A DNA stretch of 33,944 bases, taken from contig CAZAXY010000027.1 of NCBI GenBank assembly GCA_964489125.1, positions 1-33,944 on the forward strand, written 5' to 3'. The position numbers were made by a program, and so were the translations under genes. The notes beneath the pieces are model-generated. The model was not told the DNA's origin. It did not search any database and worked only from the letters and a program-made list of their open reading frames with translations. The DNA is from GYS-P2D sp964489125. Its GTDB lineage: Bacteria; Bacteroidota; Bacteroidia; Chitinophagales; Saprospiraceae. Of this stretch, positions 1 through 7,572 are shown piece after piece; positions within the stretch are counted from its first letter, which is position 1, and each line of letters starts with the position of its first letter.

Positions 1-299
1 ATGGCTTTAATGACCTCATTGTCCATATCCAATAGGACTTGCATGACATTATCCTTAGGTGCAAAGTCTGGCTCTTGATCCAAAAACGCTGTTCTTACTG
101 TACGATTAAGTCTTACCAATGAGCGCTCGCCCTCTGCAGTTTCTAAACCGGCTATGACTTTAAGCAGTGTGGATTTACCACTGCCATTCTTGGCGATAAT
201 AGCGATCTTCTCGCCCTTGCTTATGGTCATAGATAAGTCCTTAAACAGGACTTTCTCTCCATAACTTTTTGAGGCATGTTCTATAGTAAGGTACTCCAC
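1..299 (-). CDS. ABC-F family ATPase (Uup-like), N-terminal part, cut by window edge
   Basis: About 99 residues of the first ATP-binding domain of an ABC-F protein are visible. ABC-F proteins are soluble twin-ATPase proteins that act on ribosomes or RNA and are not transporters. The Walker A motif AKNGSGKST lies near residues 36-44, and the N-terminus (EYLTIEHASKSYGEKVLFKD) is the usual ABC-F opening strand. The start is a GTG at 297-299: an in-frame TAA lies 18 bases upstream and no ATG lies between. The rest of the gene, including the second ATPase domain and the linker that would tell Uup from other subfamilies, is outside the window. The family is fairly certain; the subfamily is inferred. 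Confidence 0.85.
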   Translation of the reverse strand, partial: MEYLTIEHASKSYGEKVLFKDLSMTISKGEKIAIIAKNGSGKSTLLKVIAGLETAEGERSLVRLNRTVRTAFLDQEPDFAPKDNVMQVLLDMDNEVIKA

Positions 300-324
300 G
301 TGATGACATTGCTTTTAGCACACC

Positions 325-366
325 CAAAATAAAGAAGCCCCTATCAAAACTTGCATGATAGGGGCT
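325..366 (-). terminator. Intrinsic terminator of the ctp gene
   Basis: A perfect 11-bp inverted repeat (AGCCCCTATCA at 336-346, TGATAGGGGCT at 356-366, 9-base loop) lies 28 bases past the ctp stop codon. On the minus strand it is followed by a T-rich stretch (TCTTTATTTT). It lies between ctp and the downstream ABC-F gene, so the two are probably separate transcripts. Confidence 0.8.
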
Positions 367-394
367 CCTAAATATCTTGTTATGCCTATTAATT

Positions 395-2530
395 CTACTC
401 TTGATCGTGAAGTTTGGTGTAGGCAGGTCCTTTTATCATATCCGCCATTATGGCCAATGTTTCTTTTATATAGATATCTTTTCTCAATCCTTTGATCCAA
501 TCTTCGTTCTTAGCTTGACTGCTCTCATCATCAAAGAAAGAAAGCAGGTCTTGCTCCATATTCCACACTTTGAGATCGGTAATGCTATCTTTCATGACGT
601 CGTCAAATCTCTCTTGCTCTTCGTCTCTTGCATCGAGGTAATCATTGAACTTGTCATATGATAAGTCAAACTCAGATACATCACGATTGGTCTTCAGTAG
701 TTTAGCTTGCTCTTCGATAAGCTTAAACTCTTTATCCTTGGCCATACGTGCTATACTTCGCTGACGCAGCTTATCGATATCCTTAACTTTATATACTTCT
801 TGATCATAGGTAAGGCCTGCGATCTGCGACCATTCCATTGAGTGATCATACTCTCTTTCTCCTACTTCTATATGTGTATATCTATCCACAAACTCTATAT
901 CAGGAGAGACTCCTTTCTGTTGTGTAGATCCACCATTGACTCTATAAAATTTCTGCATGGTTATCTTAACCTCGCCAAGAGGCTTGAACTCATTGTTTCC
1001 TCTAACTGCCCTATCAAGATCGATGAATCTCTGGACTGTCCCTTTCCCAAACGACTGAGCCCCAACTATTACTGCACGCTCATAATCTTGTAATGCTGCT
1101 GCCAAAATCTCTGATGCACTGGCGCTAAATGAATTCATCATCACGATTACGGGACCATCATACTTAACACCAGAATCATCATCCTTATATACATAAGGCA
1201 TGCGATCTCTTGGCTTAACCTGTACGATAGGACCATCTTCGATAAATAGCCCGGTCATGTCTACCACATCTCGCAGTGAACCGCCACCATTGCTACGTAA
1301 GTCAAGGATGATTCCATTGACATTGTTTTCTTTAAGCTTGTCGAGTTCTTTGGCAATATCTGCTGCGCAACTTACCCCATCTGGACCTTCGAAGCTTGAA
1401 TAAAACTTTGGAAGGTGTATATAACCAATATTTTCTGCGGTGCCATCTAATGACATCAAGGCTGACTTGGCTTTTGATGCTCCGATTTCAACTACATCTC
1501 TCTCGATTTCTACATCTACTTTGGTGCCATCTGACTTTTGAACAGTCAATACGACTATTGTTCCCTTCTTACCTCTGATCATTGATACGACATCGTCGAT
1601 TCTCATGCCAAGAACATCAACTCCTTCTTCTCCCTTCTGGGTAACTTTTACAATAGCGTCATCTACTTCTAACTCTTTACCTTTCCATGCTGGCCCGCCC
1701 GGCACAATAGAAACCACCTTAGTTAAATCTCCTTCTGTTCTGAGTCTAGCTCCAATGCCTTCGAGCTTGCCACTCATATCCATATCAAAGTCCTGCTTTT
1801 CCTTAGGATTATAGTAATCTGTATGTGGGTCAAACAAGTGCGCAAATGAGTTTATATAAGCCTCAAAACGGTCTGATCTCCTGATCTTCTGAAATCGCTC
1901 ATACCAGTCGTCGTAGTTTTCAAGAATGGCTTCTCTTGCCTCAACTTCCAATTCCTCGAAGGTTTTGACTTCTTCAGAGTCATCTTCGCTATTCTCTTGA
2001 TTCTCTATTTTGTCTTCTAGTCTCGCCAAGACTTCGTACTTCAATGACTTGCGCCATCTATTTTTTCTATCAGCAAGATCAGTAGGGAAATCTTTTTTCT
2101 CTGGATCGAACTCGTAAGACTCTTCTATTTTTAAATCAAATGGCTTCCCTAAAATTTCTTGGTATATAACTTCAACTTCATCTATTCTGGTTTCGAGTGT
2201 CGCATTGGCTAAATCGAAAAACTCCAATGAGCCAGCTTTCGCCTGATCGTCTAACTGAAGCTTGTATGGCTCAAACTGTTGGATATCTTCTGCTAACAAA
2301 AATCTCTTGCGACCATCTATTGAAGCTAAAAACTCATCAAACACTTGCCATGACAAATCATCATTGAGATCCTTAGGATCAAAATGTGCCTGCTCGAGTA
2401 CACCAAATACCGCCTTCTGAATCATTTTCTCACGATCCTCATTGATCTCAGCGTTATTACCAAACGGCCCAAAGAAGTAGCTTCCTACTGCCACTAAAGC
2501 TAACACCACCAGTCTAATCATATTTCTCAT
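395..2530 (-). CDS. prc: Carboxy-terminal processing protease, Tsp/Prc type (peptidase family S41)
   Basis: A periplasmic serine protease of 711 residues that degrades or trims proteins from their C-termini. An N-terminal signal or anchor helix (about 5-21) is followed by a long helical N-domain, a PDZ domain (about 245-345) and the S41 catalytic domain. Aligning NSFSASASE (466-474), QDYERA (481-486) and GKGTVQ (495-500) with E. coli Tsp gives a Ser471/Lys496 dyad with Asp482 nearby. The length matches the large Tsp class (E. coli Prc about 680), not the short CtpA class (about 400-550). A very acidic Glu/Asp/Asn-rich stretch (about 172-200) interrupts the N-domain. The start at 2530 is followed three codons later by a second possible Met. 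The gene stands alone, with a terminator on each side. Confidence 0.95.
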   Translation of the reverse strand: MRNMIRLVVLALVAVGSYFFGPFGNNAEINEDREKMIQKAVFGVLEQAHFDPKDLNDDLSWQVFDEFLASIDGRKRFLLAEDIQQFEPYKLQLDDQAKAGSLEFFDLANATLETRIDEVEVIYQEILGKPFDLKIEESYEFDPEKKDFPTDLADRKNRWRKSLKYEVLARLEDKIENQENSEDDSEEVKTFEELEVEAREAILENYDDWYERFQKIRRSDRFEAYINSFAHLFDPHTDYYNPKEKQDFDMDMSGKLEGIGARLRTEGDLTKVVSIVPGGPAWKGKELEVDDAIVKVTQKGEEGVDVLGMRIDDVVSMIRGKKGTIVVLTVQKSDGTKVDVEIERDVVEIGASKAKSALMSLDGTAENIGYIHLPKFYSSFEGPDGVSCAADIAKELDKLKENNVNGIILDLRSNGGGSLRDVVDMTGLFIEDGPIVQVKPRDRMPYVYKDDDSGVKYDGPVIVMMNSFSASASEILAAALQDYERAVIVGAQSFGKGTVQRFIDLDRAVRGNNEFKPLGEVKITMQKFYRVNGGSTQQKGVSPDIEFVDRYTHIEVGEREYDHSMEWSQIAGLTYDQEVYKVKDIDKLRQRSIARMAKDKEFKLIEEQAKLLKTNRDVSEFDLSYDKFNDYLDARDEEQERFDDVMKDSITDLKVWNMEQDLLSFFDDESSQAKNEDWIKGLRKDIYIKETLAIMADMIKGPAYTKLHDQE

Positions 2531-2644
2531 TTTTTCTTGTAGAAGGATAACATGTATAACTAAGCAAAGATTGAACCATTAAGCGATCGCTTTTATTTCT
2601 CACTTTGGACAATACTTGATTATGCATCCATACAAAGTTTAAGA

Positions 2645-2687
2645 TACATACTTAAAACTAAAAGTGCCCAACAACTAGTGTCGGGCA
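2645..2687 (-). terminator. Intrinsic terminator of hppA
   Basis: TGCCCGAC and GTTGGGCA pair over 8 bp with one G-U (2665-2687). On the minus strand the hairpin is followed by CTTTTAGTTTTAAGT. It lies about 60 bases past the hppA stop. The rest of the 215-bp gap before ctp shows no clear -7 element for ctp. Confidence 0.65.
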
Positions 2688-2745
2688 CAATATACTTTAA
2701 CGTATGTATAACTCTGGAATGTCAATGATTCCTGAGATGTAGATT

Positions 2746-4932
2746 TTATCCTAAAAATGGAGCGATAACTAATGCCACTACAGACATCAATTTCAGTAGG
2801 ATATTCAACGATGGTCCAGAAGTATCTTTGAATGGATCACCTACCGTATCACCAACTACTGTTGCTTTGTGGGCATCAGACCCTTTGTAGTGTGTAGTTC
2901 CATCTATATCCACACCCTCTTCAAACATCTTCTTAGCATTATCCCAAGCTCCACCAGCATTAGACTGGAATATAGCCATCAATACGCCACATACTGTTAC
3001 TCCAGCGAGTAGCCCTCCTAACATCTCAGCGCCACCAGCAAAACCTACCAGCACAGGAGAAACAACAGCTATCAATCCTGGAACTACCATCTCTCTGATA
3101 GATGCTGCAGTAGATATTGCTACACACTTGTCATACTCCGCTTTGCCGTCAGCAGCTTCGAATGTTACTATATCTTCTTTAGACCATTCGCTCATATCTT
3201 TACCATCATACTTACGCATTACGGCAAGAGCTTTATTCAATTCTGGAATTGTTTTAAACTGTCTTCGAACCTCATTAATCATATCCATCGCAGCACGTCC
3301 AACCGCATTCATTGATAAAGCAGAGAATAAGAATGGGAGCATTCCTCCTAATAACAATCCAGCCATCACCTTAGGCTGGGCGATATTAATCGATGTGATA
3401 CCTGATGTAGCCATGAATGCCGCAAATAGTGCCAGCGCTGTTAACGCCGCAGATCCGATCGCAAATCCCTTGCCTATTGCTGCCGTCGTATTACCTACCG
3501 CATCAAGTTTATCAGTTTTTTGTCTTACTTCTTTTTCAAGCTCTGCCATCTCAGCGATTCCTCCTGCATTATCCGCTATAGGTCCATAGGCATCTACGGC
3601 TAATTGGATGCCTGTATTAGATAACATACCAACTGCAGCAATTGCAATACCATATAATCCACCGAAATAGTGCGCTCCAATAATAGCCGAGGCTAATATG
3701 ATGATTGGAATAGCTGTCGAGATCATACCGACACCTAATCCAGCAATAATGTTAGTGGCAGATCCAGTCAATGACTGCTTTACGATAGACAATACTGGCT
3801 TGGTGCCAGTACCTGTATAGTACTCTGTAACAACGCCTATAAGAACCCCAGATATCAATCCTATGATCACTGCAAGAAAGATTCCAGTAGGTGTATACTC
3901 CTGTCCATTAAAGGTCCATGACGCTGGCAACATCCATTTAGAAATCAGATAAGTCAATGCAATCATGATACCGCCTGCTATAAATTCTCCTCTATTCAAC
4001 GCCTTCTGGGGATCACCACCCTCACCAACTTTTACGAAGAATGTTCCGATGATTGAAGTGATAATGCCTACTGAAGCAAGCACCAATGGCAGTAATACGG
4101 CAGATAATCCGCCAAAATTATCTATCCATGCACTATTGCCCACAGTGGCGCTTCCTATAAATACTGCACCCAAAACCATTGTACCTATAATTGAGCCTAC
4201 ATAAGACTCGAATAGATCTGCACCCATACCTGCAACATCACCGACATTGTCTCCTACATTGTCTGCAATAGTTGCTGGGTTAAGTGGATGATCCTCAGGT
4301 ATTCCCGCTTCTACCTTACCTACGAGATCAGCTCCGACATCAGCAGCTTTAGTATATATACCTCCACCTACTCTAGCGAACAATGCTATTGACGATGCTC
4401 CGAATGAGAATCCTGTCAGCACTGTAATGACCTTAGTCACTTCAGCTTGCGAAGCTATTCCAAACATTCCTGAATAGACCAAAAACAGCGTACCAAGTCC
4501 AAGGACACCGAGACCTACAACACCTAATCCCATCACAGCACCACCACCAAAGGCTACTTCCAGTGCTTTTCCTAATCCTGTTCTTGCAGCATTCGTTGTT
4601 CGAACATTTGCTTTAGTAGCGACTCTCATTCCTAAGAATCCCGCCAAGGCCGAACAGATAGCTCCTAAGATAAATGATAAGGCTACGAGGGGTGAAGATC
4701 CTTCATTCATTCCACTCCATGCCATCAATGCTGCTACGATTACTACGAATATGGCTAGTACTTTATATTCCGCTTTAAGAAAGGCCATTGCCCCATCGGC
4801 AATATTATCAGCAATACGGGCCATTTTCTCTGTCCCGACTTCTTGCTTGCTAACCCAAGCTGATTTCCAAAAGGTGTATAAGAGTGCGATAACGCCGAAG
4901 GCTGGCACCAGGTAAGTAATATTTTGTACCAT
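2746..4932 (-). CDS. hppA: Membrane-bound ion-pumping pyrophosphatase, K+-dependent type
   Basis: An integral membrane pump of 728 residues with about 16 hydrophobic segments. It couples hydrolysis of cytoplasmic pyrophosphate to export of Na+ and/or H+. The substrate-site motifs are present: DVGADLVGKVE (198-208), DNVGDNVGDVAG (224-235), DNAGG (454-458) and, near the C-terminus, GDTVGDPFKDTSGPS. In GNTTAAIGKG (480-489), Ala484 sits where K+-independent enzymes carry Lys, which indicates the K+-dependent class. Asp239 and Glu242 in ADLFESY have the spacing of the Asp/Glu gate pair of Na+-pumping enzymes, so a Na+ (or Na+/H+) pump is my inference; ion specificity is not proven by these residues. 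The gene is monocistronic, transcribed away from mntR. Confidence 0.97.
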   Translation of the reverse strand: MVQNITYLVPAFGVIALLYTFWKSAWVSKQEVGTEKMARIADNIADGAMAFLKAEYKVLAIFVVIVAALMAWSGMNEGSSPLVALSFILGAICSALAGFLGMRVATKANVRTTNAARTGLGKALEVAFGGGAVMGLGVVGLGVLGLGTLFLVYSGMFGIASQAEVTKVITVLTGFSFGASSIALFARVGGGIYTKAADVGADLVGKVEAGIPEDHPLNPATIADNVGDNVGDVAGMGADLFESYVGSIIGTMVLGAVFIGSATVGNSAWIDNFGGLSAVLLPLVLASVGIITSIIGTFFVKVGEGGDPQKALNRGEFIAGGIMIALTYLISKWMLPASWTFNGQEYTPTGIFLAVIIGLISGVLIGVVTEYYTGTGTKPVLSIVKQSLTGSATNIIAGLGVGMISTAIPIIILASAIIGAHYFGGLYGIAIAAVGMLSNTGIQLAVDAYGPIADNAGGIAEMAELEKEVRQKTDKLDAVGNTTAAIGKGFAIGSAALTALALFAAFMATSGITSINIAQPKVMAGLLLGGMLPFLFSALSMNAVGRAAMDMINEVRRQFKTIPELNKALAVMRKYDGKDMSEWSKEDIVTFEAADGKAEYDKCVAISTAASIREMVVPGLIAVVSPVLVGFAGGAEMLGGLLAGVTVCGVLMAIFQSNAGGAWDNAKKMFEEGVDIDGTTHYKGSDAHKATVVGDTVGDPFKDTSGPSLNILLKLMSVVALVIAPFLG

Positions 4933-4976
4933 TAGTTGTGTCTATTTTTAGTTTTTCACATTGATCAAAAAGATTG

Positions 4977-4984
4977 CAAATGTA
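4977..4984 (-). promoter_or_regulatory. Candidate -7 promoter element for hppA
   Basis: TACATTTG on the minus strand fits the Bacteroidota TAnnTTTG element exactly and lies 44 bases upstream of the hppA start codon. I see no good -33 TTG at the usual distance, so this rests on one element. Confidence 0.4.
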
Positions 4985-5100
4985 AGGCTATTTGAAGATA
5001 TCGAAGTTAACATTCTAAATGCAGTAATTGACAGTAATTTCGCTGGCGATAAGGCATTGCCTGCGATTATAGCTCATTATAAAGTTTAGAACGATCATTT

Positions 5101-5130
5101 TATAAAATTTAGGCTCGTCTAAATTTTATA
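5101..5130. promoter_or_regulatory. 30-bp palindrome, predicted operator of the MntR-type repressor
   Basis: TATAAAATTTAG (5101-5112) and CTAAATTTTATA (5119-5130) are perfect 12-base inverted arms around the 6-base spacer GCTCGT. The right arm overlaps the first two bases of the -7 element of the mntR promoter, 19 bases before the start codon. This is where an autoregulating DtxR-family repressor would bind to block its own operon. The TTTAG/CTAAA core resembles DtxR-family operators in general; binding itself is inferred. Confidence 0.75.
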
Positions 5131-5136
5131 TTTTTG
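5129..5136 (+). promoter_or_regulatory. -7 promoter element of the metal-import operon
   Basis: TATTTTTG matches TAnnTTTG exactly and ends 13 bases before the mntR start codon, leaving a leader of only about 5-9 bases. The region where a -33 element would lie falls inside the palindrome at 5101-5130. Confidence 0.6.
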
Positions 5137-5149
5137 TATAAATCTCGTT

Positions 5150-5806
5150 ATGCTCAGCTTTACCGAAGAAAATTATCTCAAGGCGATTTACAAGATCCAT
5201 GAGCGCACCAAGTCTGCTGCCAGCACCAATGCTATAGCCGAGATCATGGAGACAACTGCTGCATCGGTGACCGATATGATGCGCAAGTTATCGCAAAAAG
5301 AGATGATCCAATATGAAAAGTACAAAGGATCAAGGCTGACGGCGCAAGGTGCTGTGGTGGCCACTAGTCTAATACGTCGGCATCGGCTGTGGGAAACATT
5401 CTTAGCAAACAAACTGAATTTCTCCTGGGAAGAAGTACATGAGCTGGCTGAAGAACTGGAGCATATCAACTCTGAAAAATTGATTGAGCGATTGGATGAG
5501 TTTTTAGATTATCCCAAGTATGATCCGCATGGCGACCCAATTCCAAATGCTGATGGGAAATTTACCATCAGAGAGCAGCTCATGCTAAGTCAACTTCAGA
5601 TAGGTGAGAAAGGAGTACTGATAGGTGTCAAAAATCACAATGATGAGTTCCTATCCTACCTCAATGAGCTAAAAATAGAACTCGGAAGTGAATTTGAGAT
5701 TATCAATAAAGTGTTATACGATCAATCGATCAAAGTGTATCTCAACAATGAAGAAATCGTGTTAAGCGAAAAGGTATCCACTAAGCTCATGATAAAAAAA
5801 CAATAA
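5150..5806 (+). CDS. mntR: DtxR/MntR-family metal-dependent transcriptional repressor
   Basis: A cytoplasmic repressor of 218 residues that binds DNA when loaded with Mn2+ or Fe2+. It has an N-terminal winged helix (about 5-70), a dimerisation and metal-binding domain (about 75-140, with RRHRLWE and the DPHGDPIP turn seen in DtxR) and a C-terminal SH3/FeoA-like domain (about 150-218). Aligned to DtxR, the ancillary site is kept (His78, Glu82, His97). The primary site reads Glu101, Glu104, His105, with Asn8 in place of DtxR Met10 or MntR Asp8. Glu at the DtxR Cys102 position is the arrangement of manganese-type MntR, so Mn2+ sensing is favoured but not certain. It is the first gene of a three-gene operon, 3 bases before the binding-protein start, with a palindrome over its promoter. 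Confidence 0.9.
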   Translation: MLSFTEENYLKAIYKIHERTKSAASTNAIAEIMETTAASVTDMMRKLSQKEMIQYEKYKGSRLTAQGAVVATSLIRRHRLWETFLANKLNFSWEEVHELAEELEHINSEKLIERLDEFLDYPKYDPHGDPIPNADGKFTIREQLMLSQLQIGEKGVLIGVKNHNDEFLSYLNELKIELGSEFEIINKVLYDQSIKVYLNNEEIVLSEKVSTKLMIKKQ

Positions 5807-5809
5807 CTC

Positions 5810-6823
5810 GTGAAAAAGATCTCCTTCATATTTCTATTCTTCCTGCAAGCACTTGCGCTTATAGCTCAAAGTGACAAACCACTCGTTGTCGCTTCGGCTT
5901 CTATGATCGCTGACATGGCCCAAAGTGTAGGTGGTGATCATATAGATGTAGAGATGATCGTGCCAATTGGCGGCGACCCACATCTGCATGAGCCAACACC
6001 AGCCAATGCTCGCTTGGTTACACAAGCTGATCTCATACTGATCAATGGCTTAACATTTGAGGGATGGATCAACGAACTGATCGAAAACAGTGGCACTGAA
6101 GCCAACGCTGTTACAGTAACAGAAGGGGTGAGAGTCTTAAGGAGTCAGACATACGAAAATTCTTCGGATCCGCATGCTTGGATGGATGCAGCCAATGGCA
6201 TCATATATGCCCGCAATATCAAGAATGCGCTCGTAAAGTTAGATCCAGCAAATGAAAAATCATACCAAGACAACTACCTAGCCTATGTAGAGCAATTGAA
6301 CATCCTCGATCAGGAAATATTAAGATCTATACTAACCATACCAGAAGAAAAAAGAGTCTTAATTACAAGCCATGATGCTTTTCAATATTATGGTAATAAA
6401 TATGGTATCAAGCTCGAAGCGATCATGGGTATATCTACTGAAGCAGAGGCACAGACTTCCGATATAGTCCGTGTAAATAAAGCCATAAGAGATCAAAATA
6501 TTCCTGCCATATTCGTCGAGAGCACGATCAATCCTAAACTCATCGAACAACTGGCGCATGATAATGGGATCACTATAGGCGGCAAGTTATATGCAGACTC
6601 CCTTGGTGATACTGAGAGCCCGGCCAGCACTTACATCGACATGCTTAGGTATAATACTGAGACTATCGTATCCGCACTTACTCAAGGAGTTAGCCAGACG
6701 AGCACTCAAGGTTATGAACATGATCACAGTGGCAGCGATAAATCACAGCGGTCTTTTATATGGATTCTCGCAGGAGTGATGCTTCTTGGGCTTGTTCTCT
6801 TAATATACCGCCTGAACAAATGA
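5810..6823 (+). CDS. Metal ABC transporter substrate-binding protein, TroA/ZnuA family, with C-terminal membrane anchor
   Basis: A periplasmic metal-capture protein of 337 residues (cluster A-I). The start is a GTG three bases after the mntR stop, opening straight into a signal peptide (1-20, ending LIAQ) with no lipobox Cys. The four metal ligands of the family are visible: His58 (DPH), His122 (DPHAW), His188 (SHDAF) and Asp263 (YADSLGD). This His3-Asp set is that of treponemal TroA (Zn/Mn) and differs from the Glu-containing PsaA/MntC set, so it does not by itself choose Zn or Mn. There is no long His-rich loop of the ZnuA kind, only EHDHS at 303-307. Oddly, the protein ends in a hydrophobic helix (about 315-333) followed by YRLNK, which looks like a membrane anchor replacing the usual lipid anchor. 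It overlaps the next gene by four bases (ATGA). Confidence 0.92.
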   Translation: MKKISFIFLFFLQALALIAQSDKPLVVASASMIADMAQSVGGDHIDVEMIVPIGGDPHLHEPTPANARLVTQADLILINGLTFEGWINELIENSGTEANAVTVTEGVRVLRSQTYENSSDPHAWMDAANGIIYARNIKNALVKLDPANEKSYQDNYLAYVEQLNILDQEILRSILTIPEEKRVLITSHDAFQYYGNKYGIKLEAIMGISTEAEAQTSDIVRVNKAIRDQNIPAIFVESTINPKLIEQLAHDNGITIGGKLYADSLGDTESPASTYIDMLRYNTETIVSALTQGVSQTSTQGYEHDHSGSDKSQRSFIWILAGVMLLGLVLLIYRLNK

Positions 6824-7572
6824 GTAGTGTAATAAGCATAAAAGGATTGTCGGTATCCTATGAGCGCAAACGGGTACTATCCAATATCTTCCTAGAGCTA
6901 CAAGGTGGTAGCATCTATGGTGTGATTGGCCCAAACGGTGCTGGAAAATCTACGCTGTTCAAGACGATACTTGATATCATCCAACCAAATACAGGGACCA
7001 TCAAGGTATTTAACAAAAACATTGATGAGGTAAGAAAGAGAGTGGCGTATGTACCTCAGAAGGATGAGGTGGACTGGTCGTTTCCTGCAACTGTAATGGA
7101 TATCGTGCTGATGGGGCGGTATCCCCACAAAAAGCTCTTGCAGCGCCTTAATCAGCAGGATCGAGAGATTGCCATGCAAGCATTAGAAGAGCTTGGCATA
7201 AGTCATCTGAAAGATCGCCAGATTGGGGCACTATCTGGTGGCCAGCAGCAGCGGGTATTTTTAGCACGTGCAATCTGTCAAGGAGCAGACTTGCTCTTCT
7301 TAGATGAGCCCTTTGTAGGTGTTGACATTACTACAGAGTCCAAAATAATTGAGATTCTTAAAAAATTGAGTAAATCGGGCAAAACAATGCTGGTGGTACA
7401 TCATGACCTAGCTACAGCCGATGACTACTTTGATCAAGTTATCCTCCTCAACCAGAGACTGATAGCTTATGGTCCAACAGCAACTATGTTTACCCGAGAA
7501 AATATTGCCTTGACCTATGCATCACAGCTGCAGATACTTCAGGAGATTGGTATGATAGACCATAACAGCTAG
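6820..7572 (+). CDS. Metal ABC transporter ATP-binding protein (TroB/ZnuC/MntB family)
   Basis: The cytoplasmic ATPase of a Mn/Zn importer, 250 residues. Walker A is GPNGAGKST (37-45), the Q-loop Gln80 precedes the family-typical stretch KDEVDWSFPATV, the signature is LSGGQQQR (138-145), Walker B is LLFLDEP (158-164) and the switch His is 195. I take the ATG at 6820, which overlaps the preceding stop as ATGA; an in-frame GTG-type extension back to 6760 only reads through the binding-protein gene. The gene ends four bases inside a convergent glycosyltransferase gene, so no permease gene follows on this strand, although the ATPase needs one to work. Confidence 0.93.
   Translation: MSSVISIKGLSVSYERKRVLSNIFLELQGGSIYGVIGPNGAGKSTLFKTILDIIQPNTGTIKVFNKNIDEVRKRVAYVPQKDEVDWSFPATVMDIVLMGRYPHKKLLQRLNQQDREIAMQALEELGISHLKDRQIGALSGGQQQRVFLARAICQGADLLFLDEPFVGVDITTESKIIEILKKLSKSGKTMLVVHHDLATADDYFDQVILLNQRLIAYGPTATMFTRENIALTYASQLQILQEIGMIDHNS

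Noticed and set aside
3128..3589. Open frame of 153 residues on the plus strand inside hppA
   Set aside because: The Ala/Ser/Pro-rich translation is what antisense to a membrane pump gives; hppA itself is complete.
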